This document shows, in pieces, positions 22,401-44,096 of a DNA stretch of 64,000 nt. The stretch is taken from contig JASJOG010000339.1 of assembly GCA_030142905.1 (NCBI GenBank), positions 124,001 through 188,000 of the forward strand, read 5' to 3'. Each line of letters opens with the position of its first letter. Positions within the stretch are counted from its first letter, which is position 1. Both the position numbers and the translations under genes were made by a program. The stretch comes from Heliopora coerulea. Its lineage: Eukaryota; Cnidaria; Anthozoa; Scleralcyonacea; Helioporidae. Below the pieces are notes generated by a model. The model worked only from the letters and a program-made list of their open reading frames with translations. It was not told where the DNA came from and did not search any database.

Positions 22401-25400
22401 AGTGTTGATATGTTGTTAAGTAATACGTTTAGCACAGGCTGAGCTATTCCCGTCGTCGGATGAAGAACAATGCCAACGCTCTGTATAGACATCTTGTTTT
22501 CTGAAGTCTAAGAATTTTTTGAAGTCAATGCTACAGTATAACCATGAAACGGTAAAAGCTGTTTGGTGTTTGCCAACCCCAACAAACACTATGCTCTTAC
22601 TGTACTGCCATGTCAAATTCATCTAAATCCCATCATCCCCTTTAGAAATTACTCTCGCAAAGATACTTAGAGCCGTTATCAGGACTATATCCTCTATTTG
22701 TTCGATGAAATTCTTTCTTAATGCTGAAGTACCACCGAGTTTGCTTACGCTTGGTACTTGGAACAAATTTAAACCAAACAAAATGGTAGATGTGCTTCTA
22801 GTAACAGTCCCAAGCACTTTTGCATGAATCATTTCTACACTGGCTGATTCCATTGTACCACTTCCACACTACACTTAAATTTTCTATTCCATTCCTAGAT
22901 TTCTTAATAATTCCCTACTTTTCTACCTTCCCATGTTCAGCTTACTATTCTCTCTTTTTCCTCCATTTCTTAGAAGATCAGAGTGTAGTAGAGTGGACTG
23001 GAGTGCAGCGGAGTCCAGTCGTGTCGAGTAAAGTCAATTGCAGTTTAGTCCATCCAGTCATAAAGCTAATTTGCCTCATTGAATGGAGTCTATCAGAGTC
23101 TTCTAAACAACACTTTACATACTAACGAACCTTTTGCTTACTTAAATCCTTAGAAAACAAAGCCATAATACCATGACCGGTGGACTTTTTGAAGAAATAT
23201 AGGATGAAAGACAAACCGAATAACTTCATTTTGAGACGTGATATACATTGAAACAAAAACCAGATAATAAAGTCGAAATAAAGATGAAATATTACAGTCT
23301 CATATACTCGTCTTGTTTTGACTCATATCTTGAGTTTTTCCAAGATGTCTTTTATTTTCGGAATTTATTTTATCTTATACATTGAAACAAGACGAGATAA
23401 AATAGGTGTTGTGATACACGTACTTCATTTCAAATTTTTTGTCAAATTACATTTCACTCACAACACGAACGTCACATACCTGCTGAAGAACATGTAACAT
23501 GTGCACCATTAACCACGATAGTAGTGTTTTATTGCATTCAGGTAACTCTGTAATTAACTTTTTAAATCGATTGATTTTGTCTTGACGATTTAGGAGTGCT
23601 ATATGGTTAAGGTAAACGAGAACAATTAGTTACCTAGAGAAGAATAAAGATTGCAGGTTTTTGCACATTGTACCAGCCAATTGTTGTGAGCACATTCAGC
23701 CAAAGTAACAAAAATTATGCTATCATACACATCGAATCCACAAAAGTAGTGAACAAACTAGCTGGTTGGGGATGGATTGGAGTAAAAAATGCTACTTAAA
23801 ATCGGTTTGGAAATGAAGTTACATGTATACCCATAGCAAACTGATCGTGCTAGGAAAGAGTTAAGAGTGCTATTTGTTTGTTTGTTTGTTTGTTTGTTTT
23901 TTTTTTTTTGGGGGGGGGTTTCTTTTATAATCCGCGATTAACCATGTTGCCTTTTCTGGAACGACATCTTACAAGAAAAGCAAAACAAAAAATACATTTA
24001 AACGTATTAGCAACGAAATGGAGAGGTGCTTTCTTTAGCCATGAACCATGTAAAAATACATTTATTATAAGTAAGCATTGCGTGAGCGACGTAAAACTGC
24101 CATAAGAACCTAAGACCAACGGATTTCATATGCAATGCGAAGATCATACTTAATACAAAAAAAACAAATGTTGTACGACTGTAAATGTCAGCAGGGATTT
24201 TTGACCCACAGGACTGAAGTCCCTCCGGTGACAGAACTGTCGTGTATGTTAATCATCTTACCTGCTGCTTCTTCAAACTTCTGAGCAATTTCATCAGGCA
24301 ACATAGAATCAGACAATTCGCGGATAAATAGCTTAACCAGTCCAGCTAATATATTTGGTTCGTATTCGTCTAGATCAACTTTCTTTCCTGAAACAAAATA
24401 AAACGACCAAACACAAGGGCGGATTTAACGCATTTTAAACCAGATCAAGCGGCCATATAAAAACCCCAACGCAAGGGAGACCAATGAGTTGAAAAATCCT
24501 TCGTCCTCTTCGCCGTCATGGATACAATTTTCTAAATTTCCGCTCAGGAAGCACGTCTAATGTGCCGCACTTTAATTGTTTTACATTTTCGGAAAACTCC
24601 CAATTACATAAGACCACTCCAAATTAGGGTTTAGTTTCCCGCCCACCCCTTCTTGACAATCGAACGCAGGCGGGCGGCCCATTTTCCATTATCCATTATT
24701 AGTATGAACGTATTAAGGAATCTCTCATCCACATTTTGATAACCGATCCTTATCCATTTATTCCATCTATTATAGAAGCGGTGCAAAGTTCCATTCGCCT
24801 ACGTTTGCAAATCGAACGTTTTAATGACAATACAGCAATTTAGACGGATACGGTAGGCCACTTGGATCGAATATGTTGTTGATTTATCTCGAAAATAGGA
24901 AACGTGAATCTATTCAAAATCTGTTTGGTTTTATTAAGAAAAGAAAAACAAAGAGACAAGTAACAGTACACCATATAAAAAGCTGATTGATTTTGTCTTT
25001 CTAAGTTGATTTGTGTTTGCTAGAACAGTATACTGACAAAGTAATAGCGCACAGTCATTATTCTGGTTCCTAAAGGGCAAATAATAGACAAAGAATGACA
25101 GAAGTAGATAAACCATGCGGCCTGTTCCAGAAGACGCAAGCGGTGGACGGGAAACCAAAGTTTAATTTGGAGTGGCCTAATATTAATATTTACGCTTAAA
25201 GCAAATTTTGTCACACATGTAATAACGAAAATGAAAACATTTTTTCCAGACCATTTTCGATTTTTTGTTGATATAAATTGATTATCATGTCTTGCAGGGG
25301 GGTTTTTTTAAGAAAAATTTAGAACTGCACATATAGTCATACAGTCACAACATGTCATGGGAAGAAATTGAGCTAGCTACAAATGGCACAAAATTTCACT

Positions 25401-28400
25401 CAAACAAAACAGTAAAGGCAAGTACACTATTTAGTAGAGGTTAATGAACTTTAATTTACTTCTATACGACAATTTTTGAGCGTTTTGACAAATTGAATGA
25501 ATTCCCATACAAAGTCCTCAACAATGGTTCTTACATAAAGTACCTCAAATTCAATTCAATTATTGCTACAAAGTGAAAGTGAAAGTAGCAAGGTTTTACA
25601 AAATAAGAACAAAGAAAAACAATCTGTTTGGAAAAAAGTCACAAAGGGATGAATGCGAGTCACCAGTCGTATTTTACAACTGCACATTATTGTTTTTAGA
25701 GCTACACAAATTGATTTAGAACTGCACATTTTGTGTAGAACTGCACATTTTGTGTAGAACTGCACGTTAAAAAAACCTCTGATGTCTTGAGGTCTCGATC
25801 TCAGACACAATTTTCAGACACAAAGGTCCTGGTCTTGTTCTCCGATCAGTCGCCTTGGTATCGGTCTCAGACCTATCAGTCTCGGTCTTCCTGTTGATAT
25901 CGAACAAGCCGGTCTCACACAACCATAATTATTGCACAGTTTCAATAATAAACTGTTTTTCTACCTTGATTATACAGTTCTTTCAACATTTCTACCCTTG
26001 ATTTCACTCCAGACAATCGGTAAATGCCCTCTTGAGTTAATCCTTAACAGATAGAGAGGACATAGGTTGTAGATAAACAAAAGTTAAACGTTTGAAACAT
26101 ATAAAATAACACGCATCCTACGCCTTCTTTCACAGCATAGAGACACGCTGACGCGAGTGATGTCATTTTCATTTTGTATTAGAGTACAGAGACATGGATG
26201 ACTTCAGGAAAACTCGAAAAAACTTTGGTTATGTTACAGTATAAAACAAATACACAATAGATTTCGTGTCTCTGTAATATGATAGAATCATTCACGACGC
26301 CATTTCAACCGGAAAAATACCAGAAAAAGTTCGACGGCGCCTTGTTCCCGTCTTCATTCAGTTAAGTACTGTAAAGAGCGTAACACAAAGTTGCACCTGT
26401 TGAATCGAAGACATTTGTGTTTCTGTCACAGCACAGAGACCCTCAAGCAATTTTCTATTTAAATTTCCGTACTTTTGGTTTGTTTAAAAGATGGTAAATG
26501 GTCATATAAAAAGCGTGATATTCAATCGTAAGCGAACGTTGTAATACAGAGAATTAATTTAACAGCATGAAGTAGGTTTAAAATCAAATTTTCCGGAGTT
26601 TTGGTTGGAAATCTCAATTGACTTAGCGTATAACTAGCTTTTGCTTTTAAAGGATTTGCATTTAAGTACCACTGGCTGCCTATCATTAAGAATGATCGTA
26701 CCAGTATCTAAAGTACATCCTACATGTTTAATCTAACCTTTTTCTTCTATTTTCATGATGCATTCTCTCACAACGCGCGGTAGCTTGAGTCCATCTGGGA
26801 GCATACTCCGTTTTACTGCCTCTTCCAATGAAACTCCAAAAACAGGAAGCGCTATGGAAATTATAGCAATATGTAGAGCTATGAGATGGTACGCATGTAT
26901 GGCACAATCACGTAATTTGTCATACATTTATGAGATGAATGTTACATACAATTTGCACGTGGAAGCTTGGTGACATCACAAACAATATGTGGATATTCAT
27001 CAAGCTCATATCTCAGAAAACAGCATCCTTTCTACAAACCCAAACTTGTCTTCTTCAGAGCAGCATTATTGTCATCACTGAAATCTCATCTCTCATAATC
27101 TCCTAACCCCCAAACTATAGATCATACTGTATAGCAACTCAGGGATATAGCAGATCTATGTCAAACTCTAGACAGTGTGAGTCATCAGGGGCATTTACAT
27201 TTATGGGTGTGCTAGGGTGTGATACCCCCCCCCCCCCAAAGTTTGTAAAAACACCTTGCAAAATTCAGGCAAAAATAGATAAATGTAGTTAGAGCATAAA
27301 AATTTGGGTTGGTTAGGAAGGTCAAAATTCTCTTTTGGTTACTGGCTTATATTTTATATATGTATTACAGCTGGGGTTGTGAGGCTACACCATACATGGC
27401 CCAAATATGCAGACACCCCCAGAACAAGAAAAATGAAACACACATCACAAAAGTATTATCACTATTAATGTCACTATCTTCTCAACAATTGGGTCAAGCA
27501 CCTGCATCAGTGACTAGCTTCTTTAACATCATTGTGAACAAGCAATGCATTCTTCTTGAGTGCAACACTAATTCAAGCACAGCACTTATTTTAATAATTT
27601 AGGTCTCGTGTGCAGTGCTGGTTTGGGGGTGGTGCTTATTTGAGTAAATATGGCAGAATAATGCGAAGGTTTGGTGAGTATTTTATATCAGTAAAGATGG
27701 TTCATGCCCACTTTCTCAATTCTACTCATAGTTAGTTGACAGAATAAATAACTGATGCACTGCAATTTCAGCAGATAACGAGCTTTTACATCACGACAAG
27801 GCTTGTGAATAAACATCTTGCTGACTTCCAAACAATTTCAATGCAGCTTGACTTAGCAACCATTTATATAGAAAGACACCCCAAAAGAGTCAATTTATAA
27901 GCTATACATGCAACATTCAATAAACACAACTTTCAACCTTTACCTGGCTGTTCAGGCAAGTCTGGTTTCTTGTTCTTTTTTTTATCCTTCAATTTCTCTT
28001 TTTCTTTTTCTTTCTCTACTTTTCCTTTTTCTTTTTTGTTGATTTTTATTTTTCTCCGGGGCAGCTTAACAGTCTTCTCTTTCTTGCTTTTTTTGCTTTT
28101 CACCCTAAATTCAAAGTGATTCAAGTATGATGTTTTCATGAAGCTGTACAGAGAGTTAGAGATTTTACCTGAAATTGAGGTTCTCAGTGCCCTATGATCA
28201 GTATTTATGGCCTAGCATATGATACATTGCAGCTAGCTTAGTTGTAAATATCACAGCAACAACTGATTTGATTTATTAAAAGCATATACCATTCCTGTAT
28301 GCAGCTCTGCCATTGCCAATTAAACTTCCCTAGAACAGGTAACCTATTCTTCTAATGCTAACCCCTAAAAAGTCACTCTAGTACAGTCAATCTGAGTTTT

Positions 28401-29121
28401 AATTCAACATTTGTGTGCTGTAAATAACACGTGCCAATTCAGACATACAGTATTTACCTGTTACATGAATTAGCTTATAATATGGCAAAGGAGTTTATAC
28501 TAGATTACAGGTCATTCCCAGATACTGATGACCAGATCTGTAGCTTAAATTGCAAACAAATTTCTTAGATGAAGACTATTCCTTTCCCTCCTCAGTACAG
28601 GTGATTAATATGGGGTGTAGATATGGGTGAGGTTCAAGCATTTTCAAAATGTCAATTCCCCTGGGTTCCCTGTACCCCCTCCACCCAGCGGCTTAACAAT
28701 GACAGGTTCAATATGTAACGTTTTCCACCTTTCAGACGTCGACGAAGGACCTATGTATGAAAGGTTTTGAGTTTTAGTAGTTTTCCATCCTTCCGTCTTT
28801 TTACACGTCGTTGAACCCCGCCTACGCAGCATTCTATATTTTTATTATTGTTTCAAAAACGTTTCTAGAGCTGCTCTTTCGATAAGGGGACGAAAGAAGG
28901 GGATTAAAAGTAAACCTGGCCGACCACGTAACTACAAATGGTGAAAGGATGTGGACGAACCTGGTAATAGAAGCAGAATATCCAGACACGGCTTCGTCAT
29001 CTCCTTGCACTCCAACGTCTTCATCGTCTGAATAAAACGCCACATAGCCTTTATCCTTATCTTTTTTATTGTCTCTTCTCTCTACATTCTCGTCGCCGTC
29101 CGGCACATTTCCACTAAACAT
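16466..29121 (-). CDS. RALBP1: RalA-binding protein 1 (RLIP76), RhoGAP and Ral-binding protein; one exon missing
   Basis: Exons in transcript order: 28961-29121, 27944-28104, 26738-26851, 25975-26043, 24262-24387, 23480-23598, a gap, then 22143-22199, 21291-21372, 20737-20799, 19792-19888, 19228-19280, 18976-19047, 18173-18265, 17509-17574, 16589-16651, and a tentative last exon 16466-16483. It is a Ral effector and a GAP for Rac/Cdc42 at membranes. The N-terminus has KGYVAFYSDDED and a Lys-rich tract as in the vertebrate protein. The RhoGAP domain starts PVFGVSLEEAVKRSMLPDG; the arginine finger is Arg154 in GIYRLSG. LWEVQRKVTQLKRK, the acidic SSSESDGSES/DEDESELEEI and QQNEELE match the Ral-binding and C-terminal coiled coils. 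Exon 6 ends in phase 0 but the exon at 22199 needs two preceding bases, so an exon of roughly 150 nt (the RhoGAP segment normally containing SIVLSPT) should lie between, yet I find none. Several donors are weak (GTTCGT, GTTGTT, GTATCC). The last exon (LQLSN then stop) is a guess. Confidence 0.88.
17780..18040 (+). repeat. TGACGT/AACGTG minisatellite in RALBP1 intron
   Basis: Degenerate 5-6 bp units (TGACG, AACGTG, GAAGTG) repeat for about 250 bases, densest at 17855-17900. It lies in the intron between the exons at 18173 and 17574. TGACGT is also the core of a CREB/ATF site, so binding is possible, but simple-repeat origin explains the pattern. Confidence 0.6.
19597..19674. repeat. Perfect 34-bp hairpin in RALBP1 intron
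   Basis: The left arm at 19597-19630 (AAAGTTAAAAGGTTGGTAGA and on) is matched base for base by its reverse complement at 19641-19674, with a 10-base spacer. It lies between the exons 19792-19888 and 19228-19280. Confidence 0.9.
21644..22047. mobile_element. hAT-type MITE with 8-bp target-site duplication
   Basis: CTGCAATC at 21636-21643 is repeated at 22048-22055. The element begins TAGTGCTGTCA and ends TGACAGCCTTA, whose complement is TAAGGCTGTCA, so the ends match in 8 of 11 bases. Its interior near both ends is rich in GTTTAAACG and GGTTAAACG motifs. It encodes nothing recognisable and sits in a RALBP1 intron. Confidence 0.65.
25717..25766 (+). repeat. 19-bp tandem repeat TAGAACTGCACATTTTGTG
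   Basis: Two full units and most of a third lie head to tail, with single relatives of the GAACTGCACA core at 25321 and 25678. It is in the RALBP1 intron between the exons 25975 and 24387. Confidence 0.65.
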
Positions 29122-29410
29122 TGTACGTTTTATATTTCGCTCCTGACTTTTAAAACTTCCTTCAACGAGTAGGCCATGTTGTTCACTTGTGTTTTCTGTT
29201 TACTTCCTTAATTCGTTCCCAGACTCCACATACATGGAAAAATACCGCTGAAAGTGGAAAACGGGAACAAACGGGATGTGCGAGTCCTAGACATTTTTTT
29301 TATCTGTAGTCATGGGAATAATCTCTATGTCAACAGATTGCTAGTGATAAAGAAGTTCTTTGGTGAGGGATTTTCTTCAATGCATTTATACGAATACTGA
29401 CAGGAATGAA
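29122..29410. promoter_or_regulatory. Short divergent promoter between RALBP1 and CFAP96
   Basis: The two start codons are 289 bp apart and point away from each other. This interval must hold both 5' UTRs and the core promoters, unless non-coding first exons exist. I see no clear TATA box; the sequence has several TTCC/GGAA cores of the ETS type. Shared regulation is an inference from spacing only. Confidence 0.5.
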
Positions 29411-39253
<9,843 letters not shown>

Positions 39254-40115
39254 TGGGCTGTAGCGCAACGAAAAAGGATCATCGCCAATCCGACATAAAT
39301 TGCCAAGATAATGATTGAATAAGTTCCATTAAAAACTGTCACCATTTTAACCCGTGTTTTTCATTTGGTTTTAAAAACTTAACTTTTCTAATATATAATT
39401 ACATGCAAAGCTTTTTTCCGTTTCTTCTTTTTCCATTCTCCTTTACACTCTTGTTTTCTTTTTCTTCCCCTCCTTTTCTCTTCCTCTTGTTTGGTTTCCT
39501 TCCTTTTCTACTCCTAACGCGCTTGTTTTGCGATCTGATTTAGCGTAAAATGGGCCCTTTTATACGTCCCACGATTAGTAAATTTAATTCAGACGAACCT
39601 AATCGAAGCAAATGAATGCGACTGTGCTTGAATAAACCGAGTTGAGTTCGTCCATAGAATCAAATTTGTCAGAGACATGTTATCCATCAGGTTAGACGGA
39701 ACTGCATTTTGTTTCATTTTGTCCATGCAGGTGTTTTAAATTTATTTGTGTTGCAAGCTTCGATCTGTATGTACGATTCCAGTCAGATGATGTTTATTCT
39801 TCGTATATAAAATAACTTACCGCGGTTCTTCTTCTTAGCAAGGAAACTATCAAAGGTGATTGCAAGTTAAAATTATATAAAAGTTAAAAGCATGCACCTG
39901 GCTGTATTATCAAAAATATTATAAATACTGTAGGTGACTGCATGCTTTTAGCGCGTATAATCTCCCTTGATGATCTCCCTGCTGACGAAGAAGACCCTCC
40001 CTATTTTGCTCACAGACTAGGATTAAACTACTTACCAAACTGAGATCTCTCATACAATATCCAGAAGAAGAGTAGGATTTGACTTGTTCGGATGATTTCG
40101 ACCAAATGCATGGAG
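39254..40115. other. Intergenic DNA between CFAP96 and the duplicated unit
   Basis: It contains a T/C-rich stretch at 39412-39520 and no recognisable gene. A 110-base frame at 39934-40043 preceded by TACTGTAG could be a last exon, but no partner exon was found. Confidence 0.4.
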
Positions 40116-40490
40116 TTGTTTGCGAGGCCCGATCGTCTATGCGTAACTGTTTCCCCAGTCACAGTTTCATTCCTATTTCCAAAGCCAACAGTACTTCAGA
40201 TCACTACGCTGATATTTTCCGTGTTTCGGATGTAGCATTTAATAGTAAAGTAATGCTGTTTATTAATGTGACGATCATGTTCGTAGTTGAATTTATAGTT
40301 TTTGGAAGCATTTATCAAGATGATGCACTTTTAGTGAGATATTGCGAGGTAGGCATCATGCTATCATGTGTATCATCATAGTGGCTCTGTTGAAACGTCG
40401 ACTTCAGACGGACTGACATTGTTATGAACGAATTTAGGTATGGCGTTGCGTGTGAATCGTTTACTGTTCAAATGTCCATTCAATGTCGGG

Positions 40491-40616
40491 TTTTTTTTTT
40501 GTTTTGTTTTGTTTTGTTTTTTTGTTTTGTTTTGGTTTTTTGTTGGGCTTTTTTTTTCTTTTTTTCTTTTTTTTTTTCTTTTTTTTTGTTTGTTTTTTTT
40601 TTTTCTTTTTTCTTTT
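40491..40616 (+). repeat. T-rich (TTTTG)n tract, copy 1
   Basis: About 125 bases of almost only T and G with a few C, between the unit's left end and the small ORF. The matching tract in copy 2 (44097-44262) is longer and more TTTG-like, as expected of slippage. The open frames listed through it on both strands are low-complexity artefacts. Confidence 0.85.
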
Positions 40617-40928
40617 AACGAAGTAATTTCTCTCACACGAGCAAAGGCAAATGAACTCACTTTTTTCTTGTTTGGGAGAAGACAATCGAGTAACTCCTTC
40701 CGTCCTCCTGTGCATGTCTAGTGACGTAGTGTGATCGTTTTACAAGATCTCGGGCCCGGGCTCTTGCAAAAGTGCTTGTAACCTTCCCACGACACATAGC
40801 GAGGACATGTTCAGGCAAGGTTGGACCCTGACGTTTAGTATGAATCGTGTTGTGATCGAAAACAACGAAGGCTAGGGACGGTGAAGAAAACATCTAAACG
40901 TTGGTTGAGATTCTTGTATTTCTTGGAG

Positions 40929-41177
40929 ATGAATTCGGATCCACGAGCTGTTCAAGAAGCTCTTACTGTAGCCAATCCCGATGGTACAGTTTACGAGAGA
41001 TTCAATCTAACAACTGGGAAGTGGGAAAATCCGAAAGTGAAGCGACCAAAACAGCGCTTGGCATTTGATCCTAAAACAAAGAAATTGTGTTTGGCACCAG
41101 AAGATGTTGATAATGTTCTTCCGATTGGTATGGCTCAGGATGGATTTTTTGTAGACCTGAAACATTTCAACGGTTGA
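40929..41177 (+). CDS. Uncharacterised 82-aa protein, copy 1
   Basis: The frame starts MNSDPRAVQEALTVANPDG and ends DGFFVDLKHFNG before TGA. An in-frame ATG upstream at 40881 would add 16 residues (MKKTSKRWLRF), but in copy 2 the upstream frame is different, so I take the shared Met. There is no signal peptide, membrane segment or known motif; the middle has a Lys/Pro-rich stretch KVKRPKQRLAFDPKTKK. It faces the E2-like ORF tail to tail, 770 bp away. Copy 2 keeps the frame and length but differs at 10 of 82 residues. I do not recognise the family. It could be one exon of a larger gene or, less likely, a chance frame. Confidence 0.5.
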   Translation: MNSDPRAVQEALTVANPDGTVYERFNLTTGKWENPKVKRPKQRLAFDPKTKKLCLAPEDVDNVLPIGMAQDGFFVDLKHFNG

Positions 41178-41949
41178 CATGAAAGAATAACTCTGGTTGG
41201 TCGGACCACAAAAATCGTGATTGAACATTTCTAACACCTTAAACATTGTAGCCGATCTGAGGCAATATGCATGTACGAACTGTAAATGTTGTGTTTTTTG
41301 GAATGAATGAAACGGGCATGATTATAGTCCCACAAAGAACTGCCTTTATATATTCGGCTTACAACACTGTATGCATAACATCTATTCCCGGTCATGTATG
41401 AAAAGATATGCTGAACAACGTTTCAAATACTTAAAACGTACATGTGACATTTGTGCTTCTTTGCTTGGGAAAGGGGAGTTTGCATGTCTAACTAGATTTT
41501 CATATTTTGTTTGGTTTATATCGCAATTCGTAGAGCTGTAAATCTTTGTTAACCAACTAAGGTTCAGCGCCCAACATGTTTGTACGAGAAAGCGAAAGTA
41601 ACTAACCTTTTCTGGGTATGTATAATGTAGATGCACTTCCTTACATCACACCTCGGAATTTTAATCTTCAGTTAAAATGCCTATCGAAAATTTACACTGT
41701 CTCATGAATTCAACAATTTTGTATGACATCACAGATTTAATTCACGCTTTTATTTTATATATCTATACAAATTAACAGTAAATACAGATCTTCTCATCAG
41801 CGTCTGTGTACTGCAGTCTACATATTCATCCATGTGAACAAATAAAGAGTAACAAGTGCAAAGTTAATAATTGTATGTTTTTTCTTCATTCTCCTCGTTT
41901 ATGAAGTCTGAGGTCTGAGGGAATAATCGTTGAATATGCCGTACTCATT

Positions 41950-42486
41950 CTATCGTTTCATTTCTTTCAAATAATAGTCCATACCGTTTCCGGTTCTCAA
42001 ATGACCCTCATACGCTTCTAGCCACACACGCCCCTTCATAAACACTTCATATAGAGAAGATCGGTCAGTCCACTTTTGGTAATGATAGTGGCAAATTTTT
42101 AAGAACCCATCACGTCGGCCGAGAGTGTGTGTACTGGCACTGACACCCCAGTTAGGCATTCGACTTGGGGAAGCTGAAACAACCATGTCTGGCACAGAGT
42201 TAGGAAAGTCTGCGCCGGAGCCATCTTCCTTGTTGAGGTAAACTCGAAGCCTGTACTGTTTTCCATTATTTGTTTTCATGCTAACTTCGACTTTAGTATC
42301 TCCCATCGGATCAATCCATGTCACATCTCCTGAGAAAAAATGCTCCAATACAGTCTTCTCCGCTGCAAGTCTTTTCCTCTGAGACTCCGTCCACCCCATC
42401 ACAACGTTCAACCTTTCTTCGTCGTATGACTTAATCTGCTTTACCAGCTTCTTCCCAGAAAATGAAATGTGATTAAAATGTTTCAT
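41950..42486 (-). CDS. Ubiquitin-conjugating-enzyme-like (E2/UEV fold) protein, copy 1
   Basis: A single uninterrupted frame of 178 aa. After a basic, helical N-terminus (residues 30-52) it has strands VTWIDP and TKVEVSM, then YRLRVYL, and FPNSVPDMVV (94-103), where E2 enzymes have a YPxxPP turn. The centre DGFLKICHYHYQKWTD puts Cys132 and Trp139 in the arrangement of the E2 catalytic Cys and its downstream WSP Trp; SSLYEVFMKGRVWLEAYE matches the following helix. The usual HPN is replaced by His120-Thr-Leu, 12 residues before the Cys. So the fold call is inference from motif order; catalytic ability is unknown. Proteins of this general type occur as uncharacterised ORFs in invertebrates. The intronless structure hints at retroposition or an unusual origin. 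A 10-bp inverted repeat lies just upstream. Confidence 0.65.
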   Translation of the reverse strand: MKHFNHISFSGKKLVKQIKSYDEERLNVVMGWTESQRKRLAAEKTVLEHFFSGDVTWIDPMGDTKVEVSMKTNNGKQYRLRVYLNKEDGSGADFPNSVPDMVVSASPSRMPNWGVSASTHTLGRRDGFLKICHYHYQKWTDRSSLYEVFMKGRVWLEAYEGHLRTGNGMDYYLKEMKR

Positions 42487-42531
42487 GGAAGAATACCGGA
42501 AAAAAGACGTACTTAGAATATTAACCGTACT

Positions 42532-42575
42532 GCATTATGGGACAAACCGTCGGAGGAACTTTTCACCCATAATGC
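42532..42575. promoter_or_regulatory. Inverted repeat upstream of E2-like ORF, copy 1
   Basis: GCATTATGGG at 42532-42541 and CCCATAATGC at 42566-42575 form a 10-bp inverted pair with a 24-base spacer, 46 bp before the E2-like start codon. Both arms are unchanged in copy 2 although one spacer base differs. Possible transcription-factor pair site in the promoter. Confidence 0.4.
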
Positions 42576-43394
42576 ATTATGCAAACTCAGATAATAAAAC
42601 AACAACAAAGACCCTAAAATATAAAAATCATAACTAATAAAGGGGAATAAAAGAAACGTTCGCTGTGGAATTCAATCTCGAGACGTTTCGCCAAATAGTC
42701 GGATGTTATGATTACCCGAACAAGAAGATGTCGTGGAAAATATGTTGAATAATGAAGGAAATTACTGGCAACCATTTGCTTTTTCGGTGGAGAGCGAACT
42801 AACATTTCTGCTGGCACGGAATGAAGTAAAACGGAAGATTTTAACTTATAAATACTAAACGTTTAATAATTGAAACATTTGGGTTTCTTTTTGAGTATTC
42901 ATGGTTAAATATGACAATTCCGAGTGGAAATTTAAATTCCTACAAACTGATAAAATCTTTGACCAACTTCTTTACCGCTCCTGTGTTACACTAACTAGCC
43001 AATGATAAGACTTTATACATTCAATACCAAAATATATTCAGCTAATCAGATGTAGCAATAGTTTGGTCTTCATCAGAACTATTTTTTCCCGTTTACAAAT
43101 GGCCCTTGGGTTGGTAGGAAGTTGTGTAAAGAAGCAAAAATTTTTTATCATTCATAGTGCTAATTTTCAAAAGTTTTCTTGATTTCCTTGAATTTTCTTA
43201 AATTTCCTTCAATATCTTTTTCTTCTTGAAATGTCCGTTTAACGAAATCAAGGAAATTTCCACTTTCCAACTGAGTTTTGTGTATTGGGGATCGAGTTTG
43301 GAGCATGAGAGTCGCGTTTCAGTGTGTATTGAAAATTGAGTTTTGTGAATGGGAATTGAGTGTTGTGTTTTGCACTTATGGGCCACCACACAAC

Positions 43395-43697
43395 GCAGTG
43401 GTTAAAAAATGTAAAAACGGCCGGTAGAATTTTCGACCAGGGCCTAATACTACAGTTTGTGCACACCACTTTGTTGATAGAAAGTGCGCAAGGGCGAAGC
43501 CGGTGCCAACACTCTTCATGAACGAGTCCGAAAAGAAAATATCCACGCCGAAGAAGCGGACAAATCTGCAAAAAATCTCGCATCAGATTACGTTATTTGT
43601 TCAAATCTCAATCAAGGATACCATATCAGTGGGGCGGATATGTGAACGAATTGTGCAACGTGAAGTTAAAAGCATGAAACATAGTAGGAAGAAATGA
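43395..43697 (+). pseudogene. Broken THAP-type zinc-finger fragment, copy 1
   Basis: From 43428 the frame reads NFRPGPNTTVCAHHFVDRK and PVPTLFMNESEKK, the C-terminal half of a THAP domain as found in transposon-derived proteins (..GxNTxVCSxHFVDGK..PTL..). The codon before it is TAG where the related copy at 50150-50520 has AAG, and the upstream WLKNVK segment is in another frame. It is therefore not functional as a THAP protein, though the downstream frame stays open to 43697. Confidence 0.6.
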
Positions 43698-44096
43698 CTT
43701 TAGGTGTTTAACAAGTAGAATTGTTTGCGAGGCCCGATCGTCTATGCGTAATTGTTTCCCCAGTCACAGTTTCATTCCTATTTCCAAAGCCAACAGTACT
43801 TCAGATCACTACGCTGATATTTTCCGTGTTTCGGATGTAGCATTTAATAGTAAAGTAATGCTGTTTATTAATGTGACGATCATGTTCGTAGTTGAATTTA
43901 TAGTTTTTGGAAGCATTTATCAAGATGATGCACTTTTAGTGAGATATTGCGAGGTAGGCATCATGCTATCATATGTATCATCGTAGTGGCTCTGTTGAAA
44001 CGTCGACTTCAGACGGACTGACATTGTTATGAACGAATTTAGGTATGGCGTTGTGTGTGAATCGTTTACTGTTCAAATGTCCATTCAATGTCGAGG

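Larger units (their letters stand above)
40116..43717 (+). repeat. Direct tandem duplication, copy 1 (3.6 kb)
   Basis: From TTGTTTGCGAGGCCCGATCG to ACAAGTA this segment is repeated almost base for base at 43721-47339, three bases after it ends. Most of the unit differs by only one or two percent. A 26-base stretch near 42975-43000 (ACCAACTTCTTTACCGCTCC and after) is absent from copy 2, and the T-rich tracts differ in length. Confidence 0.95.

Noticed and set aside
22623..22853. 76-aa minus-strand frame considered as the missing RALBP1 RhoGAP exon
   Set aside because: Its residues do not match the expected SIVLSPT region, and its boundaries do not give the needed phases.
39934..40043. Possible terminal exon ending SLDDLPADEEDPPYFAHRLG..LPN and stop, preceded by TACTGTAG
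   Set aside because: No phase-compatible upstream exon was found and CFAP96 already has a good last exon at 39205-39253.
40079..40381. 100-aa frame with a hydrophobic segment, also found at 43744-43986
   Set aside because: Near-identity between copies is explained by the recent duplication; the upstream part differs because it lies outside the unit, and no family or splice evidence supports it.
40376..40721. Phe-rich and Lys-rich frames through the T-rich tract, and the same at 43978-44367
   Set aside because: Low-complexity artefacts of poly(T/G); length differs between the two duplicate copies.
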